Notes under the pieces: model-generated
Told to the model about the DNA's origin: nothing
What the model saw: only the letters and a program-made list of their open reading frames with translations
Databases searched by the model: none
Shown here: piece after piece, positions 1-9,453 of the stretch
Layout: each line of letters opens with the position of its first letter
How positions within the stretch are numbered: position 1 is the stretch's first letter
Translations under genes and position numbers: made by a program
From: Gemmatimonadota bacterium
GTDB taxonomy: Bacteria > JAAXHH01
Length of the DNA stretch: 64,000 bases
Direction: 5' to 3'
NCBI GenBank assembly: GCA_009841265.1
Contig: VXMB01000007.1
Location: forward strand, 124,001-188,000

Positions 1-1579
1 CGTCGTTGAACTTCACTCCGGCGCGATCGTCGCGGTCGTCGAAGAGCACTTCGAGTCCCTCCGAGACCAGGGTTTCGAAAACCGATTCCGCCACGTCAGA
101 TAGGCGGGGATCGCCGCCGGACAGGTCGATGACGACCACTTGGAATGGTGCCGCGGCCGCGGGCCAGCAGATGCCGTTGTCGTCGTGGTGGCGCTCCACG
201 ATCGACGCCATGAGGCGGTCGATGCCGATCCCGTAGCAGCCCATCACGATGGGGCGGGAGACATTCTCCTGGTCCAGGTAGCCCGCGTTCATGGCCTTGC
301 TGTACTTGTCCCCGAGCTTGAAGATGTTTCCGACTTCGATGCCCTGGTCGGCCCGGAGGCCGCCGCCGCAAGCGGGGCAGGCGTCTCCGTCGCCGGCCGC
401 GGCGATGTCCGCGACGATATCGGCTTCGTAGTCCCGTCCGTAATTCACATGGCGCACGTGATAATCGATCCGGTTGGCTCCTGCGACCAGGTTGAAGCAG
501 GCCGGGATCAGATCGTCGACGACGAGGAGCGATCGGTACCGGTCAATGCCGAGCGGGGAACCGAAGCCGGGTTCCGCGCCGACGGCACGTATCTCCTCCG
601 GCATGGCCGGCCGAAGCAGGAGCGCTCCGACCGCATTGGCCAGCTTGGTATCGCTGAGTTCCATGTCTCCCCTGAGCACGGCAAACACGAACCGTTCCAC
701 CGGCCCGTCCTGTTCGTCCGCGACGGTGGCGACCATGAACACGGCCTTGGCGGTCTTCGTCGCAGGGATGTCCAGGTACCGGGCAAGATCGTCGATCGTA
801 GCGGTGCCCGGCGTGTGGATGTCCTCGAGGGGCAGCCGTTCCTCGGCGGTCGGGCGGTCTTTCCCGAATAGTGCAACCTGCCTGTTTGCACGGTATCCGC
901 AGGCTTCGCAGGACAGGATCGTGTCTTCGCCGGACGGCGCCGGCTCGATGAACTCGTGGGCGTCCGATCCGCCCATCATCCCCGGGTCGCTGCGCACCGC
1001 CACCGCATCGAGCCCGCAGCGCCTGAATATATTGGTATAGGCCTGAAAGACCTTCTCGTACCAGTCGTCCAGATCCCCGGCATCCACGTGAAAAGAGTAT
1101 CCGTCCTTCATCGTGAACTCGCGCATGCGGATCAGCCCGGCTCGCGGTCGCGGCTCATCTCTGAACTTAGTTTGGATCTGGTACAGCAGGCAGGGCATTT
1201 GACGATAGCTTCTGATCACGTCGCGTATCAGGGACGTCACCACCTCTTCGTGAGTCATCGCCAGGCACAGATCGCGGCCGTTCCGGTCCTTCAGCCGGGC
1301 CATGTCGCTCCCGATCTTCTGCCACCGGCCGCTCTCCCGCCAGAGATCCGCCGGCTGCACCACGGGCAGCGCTACCTCCTGGCCACCGATGGCGTCCATC
1401 TCTTCGCGAACGATCTCTTCGATGCGTCGCTTGACCCGCAGGCCGAGGGGCAGGTAGGCGAAGATGCCGGAAGCCACCTGCCGGACGAGACCCGCGCGAA
1501 GGAGAAGCTGGTGGCTGGGCGTTTCCGCTTCGCCCTGTGCCTCGCGCAGCGTTTGATAGAAGAACTTTGAGAGACGCAT
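1..1579 (-). CDS. proS: prolyl-tRNA synthetase (3' end beyond window)
   Basis: Class II aminoacyl-tRNA synthetase that charges tRNA-Pro in the cytoplasm. The reverse-strand reading starts MRLSKFFYQTLREAQGEA, typical of bacterial ProS, and continues through the catalytic-core signatures LVRQVASGIFAYLPLG, LCLAMTHEEVVT and YQIQTKFRDEPRPRAGL. A YbaK-like editing insertion follows (around HTPGTATIDDLARYL, then the ATKTAKAVF segment), so this is the long bacterial type. The C-terminal part has started (GCYGIGIDRLMA, then FDDRDDRAGVKFND) when the window ends, so about 526 codons are present and the anticodon-binding domain is mostly missing. The ATG at 1579 gives the canonical N-terminus. The gene is divergent from the S9 peptidase across a 143-bp gap that must hold both promoters. 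Confidence 0.95.
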   Translation of the reverse strand, partial: MRLSKFFYQTLREAQGEAETPSHQLLLRAGLVRQVASGIFAYLPLGLRVKRRIEEIVREEMDAIGGQEVALPVVQPADLWRESGRWQKIGSDMARLKDRNGRDLCLAMTHEEVVTSLIRDVIRSYRQMPCLLYQIQTKFRDEPRPRAGLIRMREFTMKDGYSFHVDAGDLDDWYEKVFQAYTNIFRRCGLDAVAVRSDPGMMGGSDAHEFIEPAPSGEDTILSCEACGYRANRQVALFGKDRPTAEERLPLEDIHTPGTATIDDLARYLDIPATKTAKAVFMVATVADEQDGPVERFVFAVLRGDMELSDTKLANAVGALLLRPAMPEEIRAVGAEPGFGSPLGIDRYRSLLVVDDLIPACFNLVAGANRIDYHVRHVNYGRDYEADIVADIAAAGDGDACPACGGGLRADQGIEVGNIFKLGDKYSKAMNAGYLDQENVSRPIVMGCYGIGIDRLMASIVERHHDDNGICWPAAAAPFQVVVIDLSGGDPRLSDVAESVFETLVSEGLEVLFDDRDDRAGVKFND

Positions 1580-1722
1580 GAAAAGCACCGTAACCGGTTC
1601 CCGGGCCAGCCGGGCGGTGATGATTCGGACATGCCTTCGGACGATGCATAAACGGTTGCTTACGAACCGCCTGCGGGTATATTCAAGAAAGGATTTAAGC
1701 GCGGTGATTACAAGCTGTAAAC

Positions 1723-3666
1723 ATGGAACCTGGAGATAAGGACAAACCCGTGATGACCGGTCAGGCGGCGGACCGCGTTCCCGCGACGGCGGACCGCATA
1801 CCCGTCGCGAATGGTTACTGGAAAAGCGCCATTACGGCGAAGACGATGGGTGCCCGGACACCGCTCTACGACGTGCAGTGGAACGGCGACGGAACCGGCC
1901 TGGTATGGCTGGAACAGCGTTCGGATACCGGTGTGCTCGTTTGCCGCAACGGCACCGACGCGCCATACGACCTGACGGACGGCCATCCGGTCCGGGGCGG
2001 CGTGGGCTACGGGGGCGGTGATTTCACCGTGGCCGATGACTGGGTCGTGTTCGCCGAAAAGGACGGCAGGCTGTACCGCCAGTCCCTCGCACCGGGAACG
2101 GCCCGGCCGATCACGCCCGCCTTTGGCGCGGCCGCTTCGCCCACCGTGTCACCGGATGGAAAGTGGGTGCTGTACGTCCACACCTGTGAATCGGTAGACG
2201 TCATCGCCCTGGTCGACGGCGAAGGCAGCGGATGGCCGGTGAACCTGGTGCGCGGCGCAGATTTCTACATGCAGCCGGCCTGGCATCCCGACGGCGAGCG
2301 GATCGCCTGGATCGAGTGGGACCAGCCGCAGATGCCCTGGGACGGCACGAGGTTGAAGACCGCCCGGATCGATTCCGCCCGCCGCGCGCTGGAAGACGAG
2401 CGGTTGATCACAGGAGATACGGATACGCCGGTATTCCAGCCCGCCTTCTCTCCGGACGGGAGTTGGCTTTCCTACGTCGTTACGGAAGGAGAGTGGGAAA
2501 ACCTGGTCGCGCTGAACCTGGATACGGGCGAGCAGCGCGTCGTGGCCGGGGACGCCACACTGGCCGACCCGGCCTGGGTGCAGGGCGTACGGGTCTACGG
2601 CTGGGGGCCGGACGGCGATACCCTCTACTACCGCGCAAACGAAAGGGGCTTCGCGTCGCTGTGGAAGGTCTCCGTGGCGTCCGGCCGGAAGACGAAGGTC
2701 GAAACGCCCCGGTACACCTGGATGATGCAGATTGCCATCTCCCCGGCGCGGGATGCCGTGGCCTGTATCGCCTCTTCGTCCACCGTTCCGGAACGCGTGG
2801 TCACCCTGGACGAAAGCGAACATAGGGTGCATCGCCATACGGTGCATCGCCGCAGCCAGTCGGAGATGATCCCCGAAGCGGACCTCTCCGTTCCCGAATC
2901 GATTACCTGGAAGAACCCGGGCGGGGGCGAGGTGCACGGACTCTACTATCCGCCCGCCAGCAGCCGGTTCTCCGGGTCCGGAAAGCCGCCGGCCATCGTC
3001 AGCATCCACGGGGGACCGACCGGCCAGCATCGGACGGACTATTCCGCCGAGATCCCTTTCTTCACCAACCGGGGCTATGCCTGCCTGTACGTCAACTACC
3101 GCGGAAGTACGGGTTACGGGCGCAGTTACATGACCGCCCTGCGCGAGCACTGGGGCGAGTACGACACGGAAGACGCCGTCAGCGGCGCGCTTGCCCTCGT
3201 GGATCGTGAACTCGCCGATCCGGACCGCATCGTCATCAAGGGCGGCAGCGCGGGAGGTTTTACCGTACTGAACGCCCTGGTCCATCACCCCGGAGTCTTC
3301 CGGGCCGGCCTGTGTCTCTACGGCGTGACCAATCTCTTCGGCCTGGCCACGGATACCCACAAGTTCGAGGCGAAGTACCTGGACCTGATGGTGGGGACGC
3401 TGCCCGAGCACAGCGACCGGTACCAGGCCTGGTCGCCCCTATTCCACGCGGACAGGATCCGCGATCCGGTCGCCATATTCCAGGGCAGCGAGGACAAGGT
3501 GGTCCCCCCGGACCAGGCCGAATCGATCGTCGAGGTCCTCAAGCGGAACAAGGTGCCCCACATCTACCGGTTGTACGAAGGCGAGGGGCACGGCTGGCGC
3601 AAAGTGGAAACCATCGTTTCCTTCTACGACGACGTGGAACGGTTCCTGAAGCGGTACGTACTCTGA
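1723..3666 (+). CDS. prolyl oligopeptidase family (S9) serine peptidase
   Basis: Two-domain S9 peptidase of 647 residues, a usual length. Residues about 50-370 are a WD40/TolB-like beta-propeller with repeated SPDGKWVLY-like and HPDGERIAW-like blades. Residues about 395-647 are the alpha/beta-hydrolase domain, with the oxyanion region SIHGGPTGQ, the nucleophile elbow GGSAGG (Ser509), Asp591 in GSEDKVVPPDQ and His623 in GEGHGW, so the triad looks intact. It probably cleaves short peptides or acyl-peptides. No signal peptide is visible, which suggests a cytoplasmic location. The start is uncertain: ATG at 1723 has no clear ribosome site, and an in-frame ATG lies at 1753. Its stop overlaps the next start by one base (TGATG), so the two genes are probably translationally coupled. 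Confidence 0.9.
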   Translation: MEPGDKDKPVMTGQAADRVPATADRIPVANGYWKSAITAKTMGARTPLYDVQWNGDGTGLVWLEQRSDTGVLVCRNGTDAPYDLTDGHPVRGGVGYGGGDFTVADDWVVFAEKDGRLYRQSLAPGTARPITPAFGAAASPTVSPDGKWVLYVHTCESVDVIALVDGEGSGWPVNLVRGADFYMQPAWHPDGERIAWIEWDQPQMPWDGTRLKTARIDSARRALEDERLITGDTDTPVFQPAFSPDGSWLSYVVTEGEWENLVALNLDTGEQRVVAGDATLADPAWVQGVRVYGWGPDGDTLYYRANERGFASLWKVSVASGRKTKVETPRYTWMMQIAISPARDAVACIASSSTVPERVVTLDESEHRVHRHTVHRRSQSEMIPEADLSVPESITWKNPGGGEVHGLYYPPASSRFSGSGKPPAIVSIHGGPTGQHRTDYSAEIPFFTNRGYACLYVNYRGSTGYGRSYMTALREHWGEYDTEDAVSGALALVDRELADPDRIVIKGGSAGGFTVLNALVHHPGVFRAGLCLYGVTNLFGLATDTHKFEAKYLDLMVGTLPEHSDRYQAWSPLFHADRIRDPVAIFQGSEDKVVPPDQAESIVEVLKRNKVPHIYRLYEGEGHGWRKVETIVSFYDDVERFLKRYVL

Positions 3667-4094
3667 TGCGGTGGATACAGAAGCAGATCACCTTGACCCC
3701 CAGGCTCCGGGGCTTCCACCTGGTGACGGATGAGATCACCGGCCAGGTCCCCGCGCTGGCGGATATCGATGTCGGCATCGCCCACGTCTTCATCTGCCAC
3801 ACCTCCGCTTCCCTCACCGTCAACGAGAACGCGGCGCCCGACGTCCGAGGCGACTTCGAGCGCCACATGAACGTCCTGGTCCCCGAGCACCAGCCGTACT
3901 ACCGTCATGACGAGGAGGGACCGGACGACATGCCGGCGCACATCAAGGCCTCGATGATGGGCAGCAGCGTTTCCATTCCCGTCACCGCCGGCCGGCTGAA
4001 CCTGGGGGTCTGGCAGGGCATCTATCTCTGCGAACACCGGGACCGCGGCGGCGCGCGGCGGCTGGTGGTCACCATTTACGGCAGTCCAGCCTGA
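3666..4094 (+). CDS. YjbQ/UPF0047 family protein
   Basis: A 142-residue protein with all the signatures of the YjbQ/UPF0047 family: HTSASLTVNEN near residue 43, HIKASMMGSS near residue 95 and LNLGVWQGIYLCEHRD near residue 115. Members are compact cytoplasmic trimers, some with weak thiamine-phosphate synthase activity; the physiological role is unsettled, so the function is a family-level call. The ATG at 3666 shares its first base with the stop of the upstream peptidase. A Shine-Dalgarno-like AAGGA at the end of this gene serves argS, 10 bp downstream. Confidence 0.88.
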   Translation: MRWIQKQITLTPRLRGFHLVTDEITGQVPALADIDVGIAHVFICHTSASLTVNENAAPDVRGDFERHMNVLVPEHQPYYRHDEEGPDDMPAHIKASMMGSSVSIPVTAGRLNLGVWQGIYLCEHRDRGGARRLVVTIYGSPA

Positions 4095-4104
4095 AAGGAT
4101 CTTC

Positions 4105-5874
4105 GTGGGAACCCTGGCGGATAAACTGACCGGCCTGTTTGCCGACGCCTTTGAATCGGCCGGCTATGATCGAAGCTATGGCGAAGTGCGGGTATCGGAC
4201 CGGCCGGACCTGTGCCAGTTCCAGTGCAACGGGGCGCTTGCGGCGGCCAAACAGTACCGGGCCAACCCACGCCAGATCGCACAGAACGTGGTCGATTCCA
4301 TCTCGTCGCCTGACGTGTTCGAAGACCTTTCTCTCGCCGGACCGGGATTCATCAACATCGTGCTGCAGGATGACTACATCGCCGCTCACGTCCAGGAAGT
4401 GTACGAGGACGACAAGCTGAGCTGCGAAATCACCGGGACGCCCGGCCGGATCCTCGTAGACTACGGGGGCCCCAACGTGGCCAAACCGCTCCACGTCGGC
4501 CATCTCCGGGCCGCCATCATCGGCGAGAGCATCGTGCGGATCTGCCGCTTCCTGGGCCACGATGTGATCGGCGACGTGCACCTGGGCGACTGGGGTCTGC
4601 AGATGGGTCTCATCATCGAGGGCCTCCGGGACCGCCAGCCCGGCCTGCCCTATTTCGACGCTGGTTATTCGGGGCCATATCCCGAAGAGCCCCCCGTGAC
4701 CATAGGTGACCTGGAGGAGTTGTATCCCCAGGCCAGCGAAAGAGAAAAAAGCGACCCGGAATTCGCCGAGGCCGCGCGTCAGGCCACGGTGGATCTGCAG
4801 GCAGGCCGGCCGGGTTACCGCGCGCTGTGGCAACATTTCCGTGACGTGTCCGTCGACGACCTCAAGCAAAGCTACGAACTGTTGAATATCCATTTCGACC
4901 TGTGGCTCGGAGAGAGCGATACCCAGGACCGGCTTCTTGGCCTGATTGAGCGATTGAAGGCGGAGGGATACGCCAGGGAAAGCCGGGGCGCCCTGGTTAT
5001 AGAAGTCGACGACCCGGAAGACAATGAACCGATCCCTCCGCTGATGCTGCAGAAAACCGACGGCGCCGTGCTGTACGGCACGACCGACCTGGCGACCATC
5101 GACCAGCGCATCGAGGAGTTCCGGCCCGACTGCATCCTCTACGTAGTCGACAATCGCCAGCGGCAGCATTTCAGACAGGTATTCAAGGCTTCCTACAAGA
5201 CGGGCGTGGCGCCGGAGACGACGCGGTTGGAACACAACGGCTTCGGGACCATGAACGGTAAGGACGGGAAGCCCTTCAAGACCCGCGAAGGCGGGATCAT
5301 GAAGCTGAAGGACCTGATCGGGCTGGTGACCGACCACGCCATGGCGCGCATCGAAACCATCGAATCGGTACGCGAATACGACGAGGACGAGAAGGAGCAA
5401 ATCGCCCGCATCGTGGGCGTGGCCGCCCTGAAATACGCCGACCTGATGAACCACCGTACCAAGGACTACGTCTTCGACCTGGACCGGTTTTCATCCTTCG
5501 AGGGCCGCACGGGGCCCTACATCCTCTACGCAGCCGTCCGGATCAAGTCGGTGCTAAGGCGGGCCGGCGAACGCGGCCTCCAGCCGGGTGGGATCATGGC
5601 GCCCCGAAGCGAGTCGGAACGCGACCTGGACCTCAAGTTGTCCGAATTGCCCGCGGTGGTCGACCTGGCCTTCGAAACCCGGGCGCCGAACCACCTGTGC
5701 GAGTATGCCTTCCAGCTGGCCACGGCCTATAACCGGTTCTACCATACCCACCACATCCTGAACGAGGAAGATGCGGACCGCCGGGCCTCCTGGCTCGCTC
5801 TGTCGGGGGTCACGCTGCGCGTGCTGGAGCGGGTGCTGGACCTGCTCGGCATTGAGGTGCCGCGACGCATGTAG
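4105..5874 (+). CDS. argS: arginyl-tRNA synthetase
   Basis: Class I synthetase, 589 residues, charging tRNA-Arg. The N-terminal additional domain occupies about the first 110 residues. The HIGH-type motif is H130-V-G-H133 followed by LRAAIIGE. The KMSK-equivalent region reads MNGKDGKPFKTREGG (residues about 379-393), with the divergent form normal for ArgS. The C-terminal helical anticodon-binding domain contains DLMNHRTKDYVFD and FYHTHHIL. The start is GTG at 4105 with AAGGA about 7 bp upstream, giving MGTLADKLTGLF. It is the third gene of a closely spaced plus-strand run. Confidence 0.95.
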   Translation: MGTLADKLTGLFADAFESAGYDRSYGEVRVSDRPDLCQFQCNGALAAAKQYRANPRQIAQNVVDSISSPDVFEDLSLAGPGFINIVLQDDYIAAHVQEVYEDDKLSCEITGTPGRILVDYGGPNVAKPLHVGHLRAAIIGESIVRICRFLGHDVIGDVHLGDWGLQMGLIIEGLRDRQPGLPYFDAGYSGPYPEEPPVTIGDLEELYPQASEREKSDPEFAEAARQATVDLQAGRPGYRALWQHFRDVSVDDLKQSYELLNIHFDLWLGESDTQDRLLGLIERLKAEGYARESRGALVIEVDDPEDNEPIPPLMLQKTDGAVLYGTTDLATIDQRIEEFRPDCILYVVDNRQRQHFRQVFKASYKTGVAPETTRLEHNGFGTMNGKDGKPFKTREGGIMKLKDLIGLVTDHAMARIETIESVREYDEDEKEQIARIVGVAALKYADLMNHRTKDYVFDLDRFSSFEGRTGPYILYAAVRIKSVLRRAGERGLQPGGIMAPRSESERDLDLKLSELPAVVDLAFETRAPNHLCEYAFQLATAYNRFYHTHHILNEEDADRRASWLALSGVTLRVLERVLDLLGIEVPRRM

Positions 5875-5910
5875 CAACAGGTAGAAACCATACTCAGGGA
5901 TCGTCAGTCT

Positions 5911-7236
5911 GTGAATATCGTATACCTCCATTCCCACGATACGGGCCGGTACATACAACCCTACGGCCACGCCATTCCCACACCCTCCCTGCAACGACTG
6001 GCGGAGGACGGGGTCCTTTTCAGGTCGGCCTACTGCGCGAATCCGACCTGTTCCCCGAGCCGGGCGGCCCTGCTCACCGGACAGTGGGCCCACAGCTGCG
6101 GCATGTTCGGCCTGGTCAACCGGGGATGGTCGATCCACCATCCCGAGCGGCTCATCATGCACACGCTGCGCGAGGCGGGATACGATACGGTGATGGCCGG
6201 ATTCCAGCACGTGGTGAAGAACCTGGATGACGCCGGGTGGTCCCGCATACTGCCGAGGGAGGCCGGTGACGACAAGGCCCCCGCCGAGGAACTCGCCGCC
6301 TCCTTCCTGTCCGAACCTCATGACCGCCCGTTCTTTCTGGACGTGGGCTTCGGCGAAACCCATCGCAGAGGCGCGGGCTTCGCGCCACAACCCGATGGGG
6401 AACCGCCGGCCGATCCCCGTTTCGTGCGCCCGCCGGCACCGTTCCCCGATACGCCGGAGCTTCGCCGGGACATGGGCCTGTTTATCGATGCCGCACGCAC
6501 GCTCGATCGGAAGATGGGGCGCGTGTTGGAGGCCATCGACCGGTGCGGGCGGAGGGATGACACCCTGGTCATCTGCACCACCGATCACGGCATCGCCTTC
6601 CCCATGATGAAATGCCACCTCACCGACCACGGCATGGGCGTCATGCTCATCCTGCGCGGGCCCGCGGGATACAGCGGCGGCAAAGTCATCGATGGCATGG
6701 TTAGCCAGATTGACCTGTTACCTACTATCTGCGCGTTGGTCGGGATCGAGCGGTCGGCTCGGCCGGACTGGCTGCAGGGCGTATCAATGGCCCCGCTCGT
6801 CCGAGGTGAAGCCACGGAGATCCGGGAAGAAGTCTTCGCCGAGGTGAACTACCACGCGGCCTACGAGCCCCAGCGGGCCGTGCGGACACAACGCTGGAAA
6901 TACATCCGGCGATACGGAGACCGCGAACTTCCCGTCATGACCAACTGCGACGCATCGATCACGAAAACGACCCTGATCGAGCAGGGTTGGCGCGGTCGGG
7001 CCGTGTCTCGTGAACGGCTGTACGATACCGTGTTCGATCCAAACGAGACTAACAACCTGGTCGGCCGGCCCGAATCCGCGGACGTGTTGCGCGACATGCG
7101 CGCCCGATTGGACCGCTGGATGGTTTCCACGGGCGATCCCCTGGTCGATCACGAGGTCGTGCCTCCGGATCCCGGGGGCGTGTTGAACAGTCCGGCCGAT
7201 CTGTCGGCGGCCGATGACCCCCAGTATCCTGTCTGA
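5911..7236 (+). CDS. sulfatase family hydrolase (type I, Cys active site)
   Basis: A 441-residue alkaline-phosphatase-superfamily sulfatase. The formylglycine signature is C47-S-P-S-R51 followed by AALLTGQ, so Cys47 would be oxidised to formylglycine by an enzyme not present in this window. Other metal-site segments are the N-terminal HSHDTGRYI and TTDHGIAFP around residue 220. No signal peptide is visible, which points to a cytoplasmic enzyme acting on an imported or internal sulfate or phosphonate ester; the substrate cannot be read from sequence. The start is GTG at 5911 after CAGGGA. The next gene begins 3 bp downstream, which suggests cotranscription. Confidence 0.88.
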   Translation: MNIVYLHSHDTGRYIQPYGHAIPTPSLQRLAEDGVLFRSAYCANPTCSPSRAALLTGQWAHSCGMFGLVNRGWSIHHPERLIMHTLREAGYDTVMAGFQHVVKNLDDAGWSRILPREAGDDKAPAEELAASFLSEPHDRPFFLDVGFGETHRRGAGFAPQPDGEPPADPRFVRPPAPFPDTPELRRDMGLFIDAARTLDRKMGRVLEAIDRCGRRDDTLVICTTDHGIAFPMMKCHLTDHGMGVMLILRGPAGYSGGKVIDGMVSQIDLLPTICALVGIERSARPDWLQGVSMAPLVRGEATEIREEVFAEVNYHAAYEPQRAVRTQRWKYIRRYGDRELPVMTNCDASITKTTLIEQGWRGRAVSRERLYDTVFDPNETNNLVGRPESADVLRDMRARLDRWMVSTGDPLVDHEVVPPDPGGVLNSPADLSAADDPQYPV

Positions 7237-7239
7237 GCC

Positions 7240-8337
7240 ATGCAACCAGTCTATCTGAACCACCTGCTCATCTTCCTGGACGCGGAGACTTACCGTTCCA
7301 TCGGCGCGTCCGGGTTTCTGAACGAGCACTTCGCCTGTTCCGAAGAGCGGACGACTCACGACCAGGCCACGGACATGTCGTGGACCGGCCGCTACTACTA
7401 CGGCCGCGAGACCTATTTCGAGTTCATGGATCCGGCCCGCACCTCCTGGGCGCCCCGCGACGCCATCGCTTTCGGTATAGAGCAGGAGGGCGGGTCAGAG
7501 GATCTCGCCGGCCGCCTGGAAAGGGCAATGAAAAGGGATATCACGCGGTTCAAGCGGAAGAGAAGGTACCGGGACCAGGACATCCCGTGGTTCTGGACGG
7601 TCGATATACCTCGAAAGGACGATGCCCGGTTGATTTCCTGGGTGATGGAATACGATCCCGGCTTCCTGAACCGCTGGGCGCCGGACCTTCCTCCGAAAAA
7701 GCCTGGCGCGGGGACGGCCGGCATTGCCAGAAGCGGGTTCCTGACCCGTTACCGTTCCGCCATCGGCGACGACCTGCCTGGCCGGGTGTTCCGGGACATC
7801 ACGTCGGTGACCGTGACGCTTCCGCCCGATGAGGCGGACCTGCTCGAGGCTGAGCTGGGGGTGTACGGATACGCTGCAACGCAGATTGACAGCCCAACGG
7901 AACCGGGCGCGGACGATGGCGCGGGGTTGGAACCGGGCGCGGACGTTGTCGCCGGTACGGGGCCGGGGTCGGAGGTCCGCATCGCGGCGGACATGATGGT
8001 AGATCAGTCCGGTACGGGGCCTACCGGGATCGCGAAACGAGCATCCTTCCGCGGACCGGACCTCGACATCGTGGTGGAATGGTCAACCCGTGCCGGCGGC
8101 CCTGCCGGGGCAGGCGCCGAACATGCCGGGTCCGCGGCAGGCGCCGACCGCACCGGGTCCGCGGCAACCAGTACCTTCGGCGACGGTCTCGGCATCACCG
8201 AATTCTCCATGGAGACGCAGCCGGTCTCCGTCACCACGACCCACACCTTTGGCCCCGCGTGCCGCCTTACCCTGGACAGGACGGGAAAAGCCGTCTGGTC
8301 GTTCAGGAAGATGGATCAATACGAAATGAAAACGTAG
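7240..8337 (+). CDS. uncharacterised protein with low-complexity Gly/Ala/Pro inserts
   Basis: A 365-residue protein of unknown function. It opens with MQPVYLNHLLIFLD and has aromatic-rich segments such as SWTGRYYYGRETYFEFMDP, which recall DUF5829-like or glyoxalase-fold proteins; I hold that resemblance weakly. Two low-complexity stretches interrupt it: about residues 220-247 (two EPGAD units encoded by a 17-bp repeat at 7899 and 7929) and about residues 283-310 (Gly/Ala/Ser rich). The rest looks globular, with no signal peptide or membrane segment. It follows the sulfatase by 3 bp, so a role with that enzyme is possible. GC content falls sharply just after its stop. Confidence 0.7.
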   Translation: MQPVYLNHLLIFLDAETYRSIGASGFLNEHFACSEERTTHDQATDMSWTGRYYYGRETYFEFMDPARTSWAPRDAIAFGIEQEGGSEDLAGRLERAMKRDITRFKRKRRYRDQDIPWFWTVDIPRKDDARLISWVMEYDPGFLNRWAPDLPPKKPGAGTAGIARSGFLTRYRSAIGDDLPGRVFRDITSVTVTLPPDEADLLEAELGVYGYAATQIDSPTEPGADDGAGLEPGADVVAGTGPGSEVRIAADMMVDQSGTGPTGIAKRASFRGPDLDIVVEWSTRAGGPAGAGAEHAGSAAGADRTGSAATSTFGDGLGITEFSMETQPVSVTTTHTFGPACRLTLDRTGKAVWSFRKMDQYEMKT

Positions 8338-8451
8338 TACCTGATTTGTTTGTGTCGTCTAGAAAAAAGGGGTAATTTCCTACTGAATATCACAGGTAGT
8401 TTCTGTCGTTATCGTGTATGCCCCTTGGATTCAGGCCGGATAAACTCAAAT

Positions 8452-9453
8452 ATGTCGCTTGCAACCTTCGTACCCGAGCAATTCAGGTCTCTTAAGGATC
8501 CTTCGCGCGATTTACCACGGATCGCAAAAGACCCGTCCAGCATGTCCATAATTGCGGCCGCAGTGGAACAGATTCCAACTCACCATAAAATTCTGATCGG
8601 AGATGCTCGACGCGTAGTCTTGCCAGATGAATCAGTCCACCTTGTACTTACGTCGCCACCGTATTGGACATTAAAACCATACCGTCGTTCTGAAGGTCAG
8701 TTGGGGTGGATCACACACTATGAAGAATTCTTAGAACAACTTGATGAAGTGTGGAACGTATGCCATCGCGCACTTGTACATGGGGGGCGGCTCATTTGCG
8801 TTGTAGGTGACGTCTGTCTTTCACGTCGTAAGAACGATGGCCGCCATACCGTAGTTCCTTTGCACGCTGCCATTCAGGACAGGTGTAGGAAAATCGGCTT
8901 TGACAATCTTGCTCCGATTATCTGGCACAAGATTGCAAATGTCGCACATGAAGTGGAGCGGGGGACAGGCGGTTTCTTGGGCAAACCTTACGAGCCCAAT
9001 GCCGTGATTAAAAACGACATCGAGTTCATATTGATGCAGCGTAAGCCTGGTGGTTATCGTAAACCGAGCATCGCTGCGAGGACGTTGAGTCTGCTGTCCG
9101 AGGAGGATTTCAAGACACACTTCCGTCAGATCTGGGCAGATATTGGTGGTGCATCGACCCGGGACCATCCCGCCCCTTTTCCAATCGCCTTAGCCGATCG
9201 TCTGATCAGGATGTTCAGTTTTGTAGGAGACACAGTATTTGACCCCTTTACCGGGATAGCTTCGACCCAGATCGCTGCCGCCAAATGTGGCCGTAACAGC
9301 ATAGGCATCGAAGTCGACCCCGTCTACTACAGGAAAGCACTAGATCGGTTTGATGGAAAGACTACCAGCCTGCTAAGAGAAATTGAAGTACAAACTGGTA
9401 AGATCGAAACCAGAAGGGGAACGTCTGTAGTTGGAAAGGAGATTAGTGCTTGA
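8452..9453 (+). CDS. DNA methyltransferase, N4-cytosine/N6-adenine type (beta class)
   Basis: A 333-residue DNA modification methylase. Motif IV is TSPPYW (Ser68-Pro-Pro-Tyr), the form common in N4-cytosine enzymes, and lies near the N-terminus. The SAM-binding region DPFTGIASTQ (from residue 264) lies near the C-terminus followed by NSIGIEVD, so the motif order is that of the beta class. The start is uncertain: ATG at 8452 (MSLATFVPEQF) gives a normal length, while a TTG at 8350 and an ATG at 8542 are alternatives and none has a strong ribosome site. Base composition is visibly lower in GC than the flanking genes. The next ORF overlaps its stop by 4 bp, as expected for a restriction-modification pair. 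Confidence 0.88.
   Translation: MSLATFVPEQFRSLKDPSRDLPRIAKDPSSMSIIAAAVEQIPTHHKILIGDARRVVLPDESVHLVLTSPPYWTLKPYRRSEGQLGWITHYEEFLEQLDEVWNVCHRALVHGGRLICVVGDVCLSRRKNDGRHTVVPLHAAIQDRCRKIGFDNLAPIIWHKIANVAHEVERGTGGFLGKPYEPNAVIKNDIEFILMQRKPGGYRKPSIAARTLSLLSEEDFKTHFRQIWADIGGASTRDHPAPFPIALADRLIRMFSFVGDTVFDPFTGIASTQIAAAKCGRNSIGIEVDPVYYRKALDRFDGKTTSLLREIEVQTGKIETRRGTSVVGKEISA

Noticed and set aside
4069..5454. 461-codon minus-strand open frame over argS
   Set aside because: It is a shadow of argS; the His/Val/Gly-rich translation has no recognisable domain.
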